From CAZUZS01 sp964624795 (GTDB lineage Bacteria > Calditrichota > Calditrichia > RBG-13-44-9): DNA of 17,491 bases. Location of the stretch: the NCBI GenBank assembly GCA_964624795.1, contig CAZUZS010000083.1, forward strand, positions 1 to 17,491, written 5' to 3'. A program made the translations under genes and the position numbers. This document shows, piece after piece, positions 1-7,036 of the stretch; within the stretch, counting starts at the first letter, position 1; each line of letters starts with the position of its first letter. Under the pieces are notes generated by a model. It did no database searches. It worked only from the letters and a program-made list of their open reading frames with translations, and was not told the DNA's origin.

Positions 1-671
1 CTAAACAGATATTTGTTCACCGGCACCGGTGTTTGGTACTGGAATATTTTCCACCATAAATTGAGCGTGGTTGCCGTGTCAAATTCGCAGTAGTGTTTTA
101 TCCGTTCCAATTCACCTTTTCGGTATGCTTCGTTTACCTTGCGCCCGGAGAGATCTTCCTTTGGGCTCGGCAGGCCGTGCAGTTCGGCTATCACACCGAG
201 CGGGAGCACCCGGCTCATGTCCCAGTTATAGTAAATCATCATCACATCAAAATGGGGATCGGCGGAGAACCGGCGCAGATTGCCGAAACGGTTACCGGCA
301 GGGACTATCGCATGGTGCGCCATGCGTTGCAGGATAAAGGGTACGTCAAAATTCAGCCCGTTGTAGTGAATGAACACACCCTGATGTTTTTCCAAAATAT
401 CATTGAAATCCAGCAATATCCGTTGCTCGTCATCGCCGTGCAGCGACTTGAGGTGAATAGTGCTATCATCGGCAATATAGGCCAGGCTGATGCAGATGAT
501 CTTGCCAAAATCGCCATGGATACTAGCGAAATAGTCGTAATCAAAATCAGGGTCCCGCTCCTGGCGCTTCGCGATCTTCTCATTAACCTTGTCCTGCACC
601 ATCGCGCTGTAGTCCGACAGCGGCCGGGCAGGAACGGTTTCGATATCTAAAGCAAGATGATTTAACGGCAT
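1..671 (-). CDS. PolB-like 3'-5' exonuclease (PF10108-type), 3' end cut by window edge
   Basis: Read from ATG at 671 leftwards, the frame stays open for 223 codons to the window edge, so the C-terminus is missing. The protein has the three DEDD-family exonuclease motifs: Exo I LALDIET (D9, E11), Exo II NGLNFDVPF (D109) and Exo III YCEFD (Y194-x3-D198). This order and spacing fit the predicted 3'-5' exonucleases related to the DNA polymerase B proofreading domain. Family knowledge suggests a soluble, metal-dependent nuclease acting on DNA or RNA ends; the substrate is unknown. Most of a domain of this type is present, so little may be lost. The start is supported by AGGAGA at 677-682, five bases before the ATG, and by a promoter at 700-728. 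The gene is divergent from the TetR/efflux cluster, and nothing suggests a shared function. Confidence 0.88.
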   Translation of the reverse strand, partial: MPLNHLALDIETVPARPLSDYSAMVQDKVNEKIAKRQERDPDFDYDYFASIHGDFGKIICISLAYIADDSTIHLKSLHGDDEQRILLDFNDILEKHQGVFIHYNGLNFDVPFILQRMAHHAIVPAGNRFGNLRRFSADPHFDVMMIYYNWDMSRVLPLGVIAELHGLPSPKEDLSGRKVNEAYRKGELERIKHYCEFDTATTLNLWWKIFQYQTPVPVNKYLF

Positions 672-699
672 TTTTCTCTCCTGTGGTTCGCGTCATCCT

Positions 700-728
700 A
701 ATATAGTTTTTACTGCAAGGTTCTTCAA
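700..728 (-). promoter_or_regulatory. Sigma70-type promoter of the exonuclease gene
   Basis: On the minus strand, TTGAAG (723-728) is followed after exactly 17 bases by TATATT (700-705). These match the consensus at 4/6 and 5/6 positions. Transcription would begin near 693, about 20 bases before the ATG at 671, leaving a short leader that holds the AGGAGA ribosome site. This is a motif match only. Confidence 0.6.
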
Positions 729-868
729 TGCTTTTTCTTTCGATCATCAGGAATGATGTGTTGTTGCGCTCAATCGCCGAACCTTTATTTTGTCCAATAC
801 GGAAAATTTACACTACGCACAAGATTTCGCTGAGGGGTGGTTCAATCAGGTATAAACTCATCAAATAA

Positions 869-923
869 CCCACCCCCTAATTCCCCCTCCCTTACGCATA
901 AGGGAGGGGGCTAAGGGGGAGGG
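869..923. repeat. GC-rich palindromic intergenic repeat
   Basis: A perfect 12-bp inverted repeat, CCCCCTCCCTTA (883-894) and TAAGGGAGGGGG (899-910), flanks a 4-base loop, CGCA. Outside it lies a second, imperfect pair of arms: CCCACCCCCTAA (from 869) and CTAAGGGGGAGGG (911-923). The unit lies between two divergent genes. The right half carries four runs of three or more G, so a G-quadruplex is also possible. A related palindrome lies at 16580-16613. It looks like a member of an interspersed REP/MITE-like family; it has no coding capacity. It lies too far from either gene end to serve as an obvious terminator. Confidence 0.75.
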
Positions 924-992
924 TCAGAGAAGCTGATTGTTCTTTACACTTAAACTTGTCAGTATGCTTTTACAATTTCACAAAATTTCCCC

Positions 993-1021
993 TTGACTTC
1001 CGTTTTTTTATTTACTATAAT
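993..1021 (+). promoter_or_regulatory. Sigma70-type promoter of the TetR/efflux operon
   Basis: TTGACT (993-998, 5/6 to consensus) and TATAAT (1016-1021, 6/6) are separated by exactly 17 bases. This is the best promoter match in the window. Transcription should begin near 1028-1029, directly before the inverted repeat at 1030-1055. Confidence 0.8.
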
Positions 1022-1029
1022 TTGGCCGC

Positions 1030-1055
1030 ATGATTTAACTGTATGGTTAAATCAT
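1030..1055. promoter_or_regulatory. Perfect inverted repeat, probable TetR operator
   Basis: ATGATTTAAC (1030-1039) and GTTAAATCAT (1046-1055) are exact reverse complements separated by the six bases TGTATG. The site starts one or two bases after the expected transcription start of the promoter at 993-1021 and lies just before the TetR gene. TetR-family dimers usually bind palindromes of this size, so autorepression is the natural inference. There is no T-run, so it is unlikely to be a terminator. Confidence 0.75.
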
Positions 1056-1091
1056 TATGTTAAGCCGAATTATTAAATGGTGTGGCCAACA

Positions 1092-1709
1092 ATGGATTAC
1101 AGCTCTGAAACAGAACGAAAAATAGTGCAGGCTGCCACCGAAGTCTTTATCCAAAAAGGAAAGGATGGCGCCAGGATGCAGGAGATTGCGCATCGTGCGG
1201 GAATTAACCAGGCTTTGCTGCACTACTATTTCCGCTCGAAGGACAGACTCTATCGGGAAGTCTTTAAGAATGAAGTCAGCAGGCAATTTCGCGATTTTTT
1301 TAATTCCGTTCCCGTTACCGAAGAAATGCAGGAATTTTTGCATTCTTTTATCCACCACTACATCGATAAACTGCATGAGAATCCGCAGCTGATCCGGTTC
1401 ATATTGTGGGAAATCGGCAGCGGCGGAGAGAATTTTCCCGAGCTTTTCCAGGAGATTTTCGATTCCGCTTCTAAAATTTCGCCGCAGTCCGCCATCGAAA
1501 AAATAAAACAGGCTGTTCAAAGGAATGAGATTAGGCAGGTTGATCCGTACAATCTACTGTTCAGCATTATTGGGCTGTGTATTTATACTTTTCTCGCCCA
1601 GCCGCTGCTTAAGAAACTGTTTCCGGAAATTGATTTCACCGCGAACGAGTTCATTGAAAAAAGAAAAGAAGAAGTCTTCAATTTAATTTGGCATGGAATA
1701 AAACCATAA
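1092..1709 (+). CDS. TetR/AcrR-family transcriptional regulator
   Basis: A protein of about 205 residues with a typical TetR N-terminal helix-turn-helix domain. ETERKIVQAATEVF forms helix 1, MQEIAHRAGINQALLHYYF (about 29-47) is the DNA-binding helix-turn-helix, and SKDRLYREVF follows. The variable C-terminal half should bind the ligand and form the dimer. An in-frame ATG at 1077 would add five residues (MVWPT). Neither start has a clear ribosome site; I prefer 1092 because it places helix 1 at the usual distance from the N-terminus. The gene leads a same-strand efflux cluster, with the TolC-like start 14 bases after its stop. A perfect inverted repeat sits at its promoter. It therefore probably represses itself and the exporter, comparable to E. 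coli CecR next to ybhGFSR. The inducing ligand cannot be read from sequence. Confidence 0.93.
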   Translation: MDYSSETERKIVQAATEVFIQKGKDGARMQEIAHRAGINQALLHYYFRSKDRLYREVFKNEVSRQFRDFFNSVPVTEEMQEFLHSFIHHYIDKLHENPQLIRFILWEIGSGGENFPELFQEIFDSASKISPQSAIEKIKQAVQRNEIRQVDPYNLLFSIIGLCIYTFLAQPLLKKLFPEIDFTANEFIEKRKEEVFNLIWHGIKP

Positions 1710-1723
1710 AGCAGGGTTGTTTT

Positions 1724-3052
1724 ATGAACAGGCGAATTTGGCACTTCATTATTTTTATATTCCTCATGAATGCGGGCATTTTTGCCCAAACCGAGAACCA
1801 GCCGCTCACGCTGCAAAAAGCACTGGAATTAGGCCAGCAGAACAATTTAACCCTCAAGCAACAGCAGGATCGGATCCGACAGGCGGTTGCCGAGATGGAC
1901 GCACAAAAGGCGGACTTCCTGCCCGTTTTGTTCCTGAACGGATCGTACAGCTACACTTCCAAATTAGCCCGCTTCCGGATGCCGATTACCATTCCGGGCA
2001 TCCAAATCCCTGAAATCCAGGCCGGCGTAAAAAACCAGTACGACATGAATGCCAGCATCCAGCAACCGCTCTTTACCGGATTCCGGATCAGCAACCAGTA
2101 CAAATCCGCCAGGGAAAATATGCAGCAAACGCAGGAACAGGAAAAAGTGGCCAGGAACCAAATTCTTCTGCAAATTCATAAAATTTACTACGCCGCACAG
2201 TTGAACCGGCTTCAGCAAAAGGTGATGCAATCCGGCCTGGAAAGGGCGCAGGATCACCTGCAAACGGCGGTCAATTTCCTGCAGGCGGCACAGACCACGC
2301 CGCTGGATACGCTGAAGGTAGCCAACCAGGTGCTGAATCTCCAGACCCAGTTGAAGAAACTGGAATACAGCCAAAAGGTGATCCTGACCCAGCTTGCCCG
2401 GGTGCTTAATGTAGAAGAAATTGGGGAAATTGAGCCGTTTTCAACCGAAGATATTTCGCTTTCCATCGAAGATCTGTCTTCGCTGAAGCAGCAGGCCATG
2501 CAAAACCGACCGGAGCTCTCGCAGGTTAAACATCAAATCCGCGCGCAGGAATTCCGAAAGGACATGGTTCGCTCCCGTTATTTTCCGCAGATTTTTGCTC
2601 GGGCCAGCTATCATTACGGCCGGCCGGGCGTCAATTTTTTCAAGGATGAATGGATGAATTTTTACCAGTTGGGCGTTAGCCTGCAATGGGAATTATGGAA
2701 TTGGGGCAGCACCCGCAACCAGGTCCGGCAAGCTGAATATGCTGTTCACACCTTTAATCTCCAGCAGCAAAATTTGTTGACGAGCATCCGGCAGGAAGTG
2801 ACCGAAGCCTACCAGAATCTGTTGAGCGACCGGGAACAGATCCGGATGACCAAACAACTGGTTGTGCAGGAAAAAGAACGTTACCGGGTGACGCGGGAAA
2901 AGTTCGACCAGGGGCTGGCAACCAACATCGATTTGAGCGATTCGGAAGATTCGCTGACGGCGGCGGAGCTGCAGCTTCAGCAAAGTTACATCGGTTGGTT
3001 TCAAAACAAAGCTCAGATGTTATATGCAACCGGAAATATCGAAGCAAAATAG
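1724..3052 (+). CDS. TolC-family outer-membrane efflux channel
   Basis: The chosen ATG at 1724 gives 442 residues beginning with a signal peptide, MNRRIWHFIIFIFLMNAGIFA, with likely cleavage before QTENQ. GCAGGG at 1711-1716 is a plausible ribosome site. An upstream in-frame ATG at 1688 would overlap the TetR gene and bury the signal peptide. The mature protein begins PLTLQKALELGQQNN, the characteristic opening of outer membrane efflux proteins (PF02321). It continues with two long helical repeats rich in Gln and Glu (about 30-215 and 240-440). Length is normal for the family. A trimer would form a beta-barrel in the outer membrane and an alpha-helical tunnel in the periplasm. It lies between the regulator and the adaptor, so it is probably the dedicated exit duct of this exporter; the E. 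coli ybh operon lacks such a gene. Confidence 0.95.
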   Translation: MNRRIWHFIIFIFLMNAGIFAQTENQPLTLQKALELGQQNNLTLKQQQDRIRQAVAEMDAQKADFLPVLFLNGSYSYTSKLARFRMPITIPGIQIPEIQAGVKNQYDMNASIQQPLFTGFRISNQYKSARENMQQTQEQEKVARNQILLQIHKIYYAAQLNRLQQKVMQSGLERAQDHLQTAVNFLQAAQTTPLDTLKVANQVLNLQTQLKKLEYSQKVILTQLARVLNVEEIGEIEPFSTEDISLSIEDLSSLKQQAMQNRPELSQVKHQIRAQEFRKDMVRSRYFPQIFARASYHYGRPGVNFFKDEWMNFYQLGVSLQWELWNWGSTRNQVRQAEYAVHTFNLQQQNLLTSIRQEVTEAYQNLLSDREQIRMTKQLVVQEKERYRVTREKFDQGLATNIDLSDSEDSLTAAELQLQQSYIGWFQNKAQMLYATGNIEAK

Positions 3053-3100
3053 CCAAAATCGGCTCCGGAGAAAGCTTGGAAAAGAAAACAGAAGTTTTGC

Positions 3101-3105
3101 GGAGG
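3101..3105 (+). promoter_or_regulatory. Ribosome binding site that decides the adaptor start
   Basis: GGAGG lies five bases before ATG 3111. This favours 3111 over the longer frame opening at 3024, which would overlap the TolC-like gene and place a 29-residue charged extension before the signal sequence. Confidence 0.75.
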
Positions 3106-3110
3106 TAGTT

Positions 3111-3992
3111 ATGACTAAAAGTCTCACAGTTCTTTTATTCAGTATGATTATATTGATTTTTTTGTCCTGTTCGGGGAACGGCGAGAAGAAGATTTTTACC
3201 GGCGTCATCGAAGGGACAACCGTAGAAATCCCGGCGCTCACCGGCGGGCAGATCAGGCAATTGCTGATTGATACCGGCGACCAGGTGAGCGAAGGACAGG
3301 TAATCGCGCAGATCGACACCACCGACCTGCACTACCAGCGCCAGCAGCAGGCGGCGGCTTTGACCGAGACAAAGGTGCAGGAACAATTAGCCACAACCAA
3401 CCTGAACCGGTCAAAAAGTGATTACCAATATGTTCAGAAAAAATACCAAAGATTCCTGGAATTGCTGAAGAAACAGTCCGTCCCGAAGCAAACGGTGGAC
3501 GACCTGAAAAACCAGTTGCAGAACGTGGAATCTGCTTACAAAACTGCCAATCAGCAATTTTCCAGCATCGCGGCGCGCCGCGCGCAACTGGAAGCACAAA
3601 ACAAAATCATACTCAAAAAAATACACGATGCGACGATCACGGCGCCGCTTTCCGGAATTATTTCCAACAAATATTATGAACCGGGAGAGGCCATTCCTTC
3701 GTTTGGCCCCATCGCCGAGGTCATCGACCTGAACGAAGTGTGGGTCAAAATATACATTTCCGAAACGATGCTGCCGCAGATAAAAATCGGCCAGGAAGTA
3801 ACAATAATACCGGACGGCACCACCAAAACACTTTCCGGGACGGTAAGCTGGATCAGCCCCAAGGCGGAGTTTACGCCCAAGACCATCCTGACCCCGGAAA
3901 CGCGCACCTCGCTGGTGTACGCAGTGAAAATCATCATTCAAAATAAAGAGCAGATTCTGAAGCAGGGGATGCCGGTGGCGGTCGAGATTTAG
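3111..3992 (+). CDS. HlyD/YbhG-type periplasmic adaptor (membrane fusion protein), probable lipoprotein
   Basis: 293 residues from ATG 3111. The N-terminus is a hydrophobic signal ending FLSC-S, a slightly non-canonical lipobox (Phe at -3, Leu at -2) with the acylated Cys at 20. Next come the first half of a biotinyl-lipoyl domain (about 41-73, GGQIRQLLIDTGDQVSEGQV), a long Gln-rich coiled-coil hairpin (about 75-172), the returning lipoyl half (TITAPLSGIISNKYYEPGE, about 174-192) and a beta-barrel domain (about 203-293) with VWVKIYISE. This is the standard HlyD-like adaptor order. It should bridge the inner-membrane ABC-2 permeases and the TolC-like channel. The gene sits between the channel and the ATPases. 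There are 86 bases between its stop and the next start, with no clear terminator. Confidence 0.94.
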   Translation: MTKSLTVLLFSMIILIFLSCSGNGEKKIFTGVIEGTTVEIPALTGGQIRQLLIDTGDQVSEGQVIAQIDTTDLHYQRQQQAAALTETKVQEQLATTNLNRSKSDYQYVQKKYQRFLELLKKQSVPKQTVDDLKNQLQNVESAYKTANQQFSSIAARRAQLEAQNKIILKKIHDATITAPLSGIISNKYYEPGEAIPSFGPIAEVIDLNEVWVKIYISETMLPQIKIGQEVTIIPDGTTKTLSGTVSWISPKAEFTPKTILTPETRTSLVYAVKIIIQNKEQILKQGMPVAVEI

Positions 3993-4078
3993 GTGCCTTT
4001 CCCCGCGCGGCGAATGGAGACAGTTTTGCCCGCAGAAGGACTGGCAATTCACAGAAAAATCGTTTAAGAGAATACGGT

Positions 4079-5011
4079 ATGTCTGCAATTGAGATAAAAG
4101 ATTTTGGCAAAAATTACGATTCGCTGCAAGCGGTGAAGGGAGTTTCGCTGCTGGTAGAAAAAGGTGAACTGTTCGGCTTGATCGGGCCGGACGGCGCCGG
4201 AAAAACCACCCTGATGCGCTCGGTCTGCACCCTGCTCAAACCGACCAGCGGGCAAATCCTGGTGAATAATCTGGACACTGCCAAAGATATAATTTCCATT
4301 CGCAAAATATTGGGCTACATGCCGCAACAATTTTCGCTTTACCAGGATTTGACGGTTGAGCAAAATCTGAATTTCTTCGCCGATCTTTTTAAAGTTCCCG
4401 AGGAAGAGCGAGCCCGGCGAATGGTGCAGCTTTACCGTTTTTCACGGCTGGAACCGTTCAAGAAACGACAATCCGGTGCACTTTCCGGTGGCATGAAACA
4501 GAAACTGGCGCTCTCCTGCGCTTTGATTCACACCCCCGAAATCCTGATTTTGGACGAACCAACTTTTGGCGTCGACCCGGTTTCGCGGGAAGAGTTCTGG
4601 GATATTCTTGCTGCCATCAGGAAAGAAGGGACTACCATTCTTGTTTCCACCGCCTACATGGATGAGGCAGCGCTCTGCGACCGTGTGGCACTGATGCATC
4701 TGGGAGAATTTTTGACGATGGGAACGCCGGCGGAAGTTGTCAACCGATTTCCATTTCCCCTGTACCGGGTAACCGGGGAAAATCTACGGTCACTTCGCCA
4801 GTTTTTTCTGAAGCAGCCAAACGTTCATGCCACACAGCTTTTTGGCGATGCGCTGCACGTAAGCTTCACCGAAGCGCCGCCCCGAAGCGCCTGGAGGGGC
4901 TGGCGGCAGGAATCCGGTGGAAATCTGAAGACTTGTAAAAGGCAACCTCCCAGCATCGAGGATGTTTTCATGGAGTTAACCAGGAAGGGAGACGATGGCG
5001 CCTCAAATTAG
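4079..5011 (+). CDS. ABC transporter ATP-binding protein, YbhF N-half-like (NBD1)
   Basis: 310 residues with a complete ABC core: Walker A GPDGAGKTT (36-44), Q-loop MPQQFSLYQD (81-90), signature LSGGMKQ (135-141) and Walker B ILILDEP (155-161) with Glu160 present. The switch histidine is missing: the segment reads VSTAYMDEA, with Ala192 where the neighbour has His. The C-terminal tail, with SIEDVFMELTRKG, resembles drug-exporter ATPases of the DrrA/YbhF type. The protein should be cytoplasmic, bound to the ABC-2 permeases, and should hydrolyse ATP as half of a heterodimer with the next gene. Its last 17 bases overlap the start of that gene in another frame, so translation is probably coupled. 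In E. coli YbhF the two halves are one polypeptide. No strong ribosome site is visible before ATG 4079. Confidence 0.96.
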   Translation: MSAIEIKDFGKNYDSLQAVKGVSLLVEKGELFGLIGPDGAGKTTLMRSVCTLLKPTSGQILVNNLDTAKDIISIRKILGYMPQQFSLYQDLTVEQNLNFFADLFKVPEEERARRMVQLYRFSRLEPFKKRQSGALSGGMKQKLALSCALIHTPEILILDEPTFGVDPVSREEFWDILAAIRKEGTTILVSTAYMDEAALCDRVALMHLGEFLTMGTPAEVVNRFPFPLYRVTGENLRSLRQFFLKQPNVHATQLFGDALHVSFTEAPPRSAWRGWRQESGGNLKTCKRQPPSIEDVFMELTRKGDDGASN

Positions 5012-5750
5012 CGTACAGACCGAAAACCTGACCCGCAAGTTCGGGCATTTCACGGCGGTCGACCGGGTGAATATTTCGGTGGAGAAAGGAGAAATATTCG
5101 GTTTCCTGGGGGCAAACGGCGCTGGCAAGACAACCATGATTCGCATGTTGTGCGGACTGCTGATTCCCAGCAGCGGCAGTGCAACCGTGGCCGGTTTTGA
5201 TGTTTATAGGCAGAGCGAGCAAATCAAGCAGACCATCGGCTACATGAGCCAGCGTTTTTCACTTTACAATGATTTGTCCATCGAGGAGAACATTGAATTC
5301 TATGGCGGGATTTACGGATTGTCAAATAAGAAAATCGCGCAGAAGAAAAGTGAAATTTTTGAGAACCTGAAACTGGGAGACTGGGCCAAATCGGTTACCG
5401 CAGATCTGCCGCTGGGATTCAAACAGCGGCTGGCGCTGGGCTGTGCAATGCTCCACGAACCGGCCATTGTGTTTTTGGATGAACCGACATCCGGCGTGGA
5501 TCCCGCAGCCAGGCGAGCCTTCTGGGAGCTGATCTACCAGACTGCCGCCGGCGGCACAACCGTATTTGTCACTACCCATTTTATGGATGAAGCAGAATAT
5601 TGCAACCGCATCTCCATTATGGATGCCGGCCGGGTGATTGCCCTTGATTCCCCGGAAAATCTGAAGCAGCAATATGATCAACCTACAATTCAGAAGGTTT
5701 TTGTGGAATTGGTGCGGGGAAAGGAACGAGGGGAGATGGAGGCCAATTAG
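4995..5750 (+). CDS. ABC transporter ATP-binding protein, YbhF C-half-like (NBD2)
   Basis: 251 residues. Walker A is GANGAGKTT (39-47), Q-loop Gln86, Walker B IVFLDEP (158-164) and switch His195 in VTTHFMDEA. The ABC signature is changed from LSGGQ to LPLGFKQ (138-144), as I recall from C-terminal halves of YbhF-type proteins. The changes complement those in the previous gene: that protein keeps the signature but lacks the histidine, and this one does the reverse. That predicts a heterodimer with two unequal ATP sites. A GGGAG sequence just before ATG 4995, inside the previous gene, can serve as the ribosome site. A 157-base gap containing a repeat separates it from the permeases. Confidence 0.96.
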   Translation: MAPQISVQTENLTRKFGHFTAVDRVNISVEKGEIFGFLGANGAGKTTMIRMLCGLLIPSSGSATVAGFDVYRQSEQIKQTIGYMSQRFSLYNDLSIEENIEFYGGIYGLSNKKIAQKKSEIFENLKLGDWAKSVTADLPLGFKQRLALGCAMLHEPAIVFLDEPTSGVDPAARRAFWELIYQTAAGGTTVFVTTHFMDEAEYCNRISIMDAGRVIALDSPENLKQQYDQPTIQKVFVELVRGKERGEMEAN

Positions 5751-5827
5751 CAGGGCGCATAGAGCCCGTGGTGCATGAAGCCTCGGAGAGCAGAAAATCG
5801 ATGCGAAAACTTTCTGAAAGAAAATCT

Positions 5828-5856
5828 GTCATTCCGAACGGACGTGAGGAATCTTT
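5828..5856. repeat. Interspersed repeat of GTCATTCCGA...GGAATC type inside the efflux operon
   Basis: The stretch GTCATTCCGAACGG followed by ACGTGAGGAATCTTTG has short inverted arms ATTCC (5831-5835) and GGAAT (5848-5852). From general knowledge, near-identical strings (GTCATTCCGAGCGAAGCGAGGAATC and variants) recur between genes in many bacterial genomes. Only one copy is in this window. It occupies the only long gap between structural genes of the exporter. I see no promoter of good quality here, so I assume read-through from upstream. Confidence 0.6.
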
Positions 5857-5907
5857 GATGCCGAGCTTCCCTTAAGCTGAGTCTGATAAAAATACCGGGT
5901 TTATGAA

Positions 5908-7035
5908 ATGAAAAGAAAATTATCCATAAAACACAGCATGATTGTCTCCATCGCCAGGAAGGAATTTTTGCACATCATTCACGATCCGCGAACGCTGACC
6001 ATCCTGTTCCTGATGCCCATTCTGCAGCTTACCATGTTTGGTTACGCCCTGAACCTGGAAATCCAGCGGGTTGATATGGCTGTTGTGGACTACGCAAATT
6101 CCACCGGCTCGCGGGAAATTGTAGAGCAGTTTAACGGCAGCAAATTCTTCCATCTGCTCCCGTACGAAGGAGAGTTGGACCAGGTGGATCAGATGTTCAA
6201 AGCACGCCGTGCGAAAGTGGTGATGATTATCCCTTACGATTTTGATCGTCAGCTATTACGGGACAGACAAATCCCCCTGCAATTCATAATCGATGCTTCG
6301 GATGCAAACGCTGCAACCCTGATTCGGAATTACTGCAGCCAGGTGGTGAACGATTTCAATCAGGTGCACAACCAAAAGCTTCCGTTACCGTTCGACCTGC
6401 GCCCCACAATCTTCTTCAATCCCGATATGAAGAGCACCTATTTCTTTGTTCCGGGGCTCATCGCATTGCTGCTGATCATGATATCCGCGCTGCTCACCAG
6501 CATCACCATTACCCGCGAAAAGGAGACCGGCACCATGGAGCAAATCCTGGTTTCCCCGGTTCGTCCCTACCAGATTATACTGGGAAAAGTAATTCCGTAT
6601 GTTCTGCTGGGTTTGCTAATTGCCGCAGTCATCTTGCTGATCGGGATTTTCCTTTTCAAGGTACCCTTCATCGGAAGCCTGCCGCTACTGACCCTTCTCA
6701 CGCTCCTTTACATCGTCACCGCCCTGAGCCTGGGACTGATGATTTCTACCATCGCCAAAACCCAGCAGGTGGCGATGATGATTGCCCTGGTTGCCACTCT
6801 GCTTCCGACTTTCATGCTTTCCGGATTCATCTTTCCCATTCCTTCCATGCCCATTGTTCTGCAATATATTTCCTACATTATTCCAGCACGATTTTACCTT
6901 CTTATTGCGCGTGGCATAATCCTGAAAGGCAGTACATTTTATAATTTGCTTGCACCAACCCTCATACTACTGCTTATGTCAGTTATTCTCATCACTGTTG
7001 CAGTGCGGCGATTCAGTTTAAATTTGGAGAAGTGA
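5908..7035 (+). CDS. ABC-2 type permease, first subunit (YbhS-like)
   Basis: 375 residues with the ABC-2 exporter plan. A short cytoplasmic N-terminus with SIARKEFLHIIHDPRTL leads into a first membrane helix (about 30-50). A large extracytoplasmic domain (about 51-180) includes VDMAVVDYANSTGSREIV. A run of five further helices (about 183-368) carries the characteristic cytoplasmic segment TREKETGTMEQILVSPVRP after the second helix. It fits PF12698-type permeases of drug exporters. ATG 5908 follows a weak GGG-containing leader; a start at the internal ATG 5938 (MIVSIARKEF) is also possible. With the next gene it should form the heterodimeric inner-membrane channel energised by the two ATPases. 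Only one base separates its stop from the next ATG. Confidence 0.95.
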   Translation: MKRKLSIKHSMIVSIARKEFLHIIHDPRTLTILFLMPILQLTMFGYALNLEIQRVDMAVVDYANSTGSREIVEQFNGSKFFHLLPYEGELDQVDQMFKARRAKVVMIIPYDFDRQLLRDRQIPLQFIIDASDANAATLIRNYCSQVVNDFNQVHNQKLPLPFDLRPTIFFNPDMKSTYFFVPGLIALLLIMISALLTSITITREKETGTMEQILVSPVRPYQIILGKVIPYVLLGLLIAAVILLIGIFLFKVPFIGSLPLLTLLTLLYIVTALSLGLMISTIAKTQQVAMMIALVATLLPTFMLSGFIFPIPSMPIVLQYISYIIPARFYLLIARGIILKGSTFYNLLAPTLILLLMSVILITVAVRRFSLNLEK

Positions 7036-7036
7036 T

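Noticed and set aside
1..3. CTA at the window edge looks like a TAG stop for the exonuclease gene
   Set aside because: Counting codons from ATG 671 puts this triplet out of frame (the last full codon ends at base 3), so the gene simply runs off the window; no frameshift is needed.
353..583. Minus-strand open frame in the exonuclease region
   Set aside because: It lies in another frame of the exonuclease, which has intact family motifs; the translated text shows no recognisable domain.
3411..4088. Long minus-strand frame of 225 codons opposite the adaptor gene
   Set aside because: Composition is odd (rich in Arg, Phe and Leu), no domain is visible, and the plus strand encodes a clear HlyD-type adaptor there.
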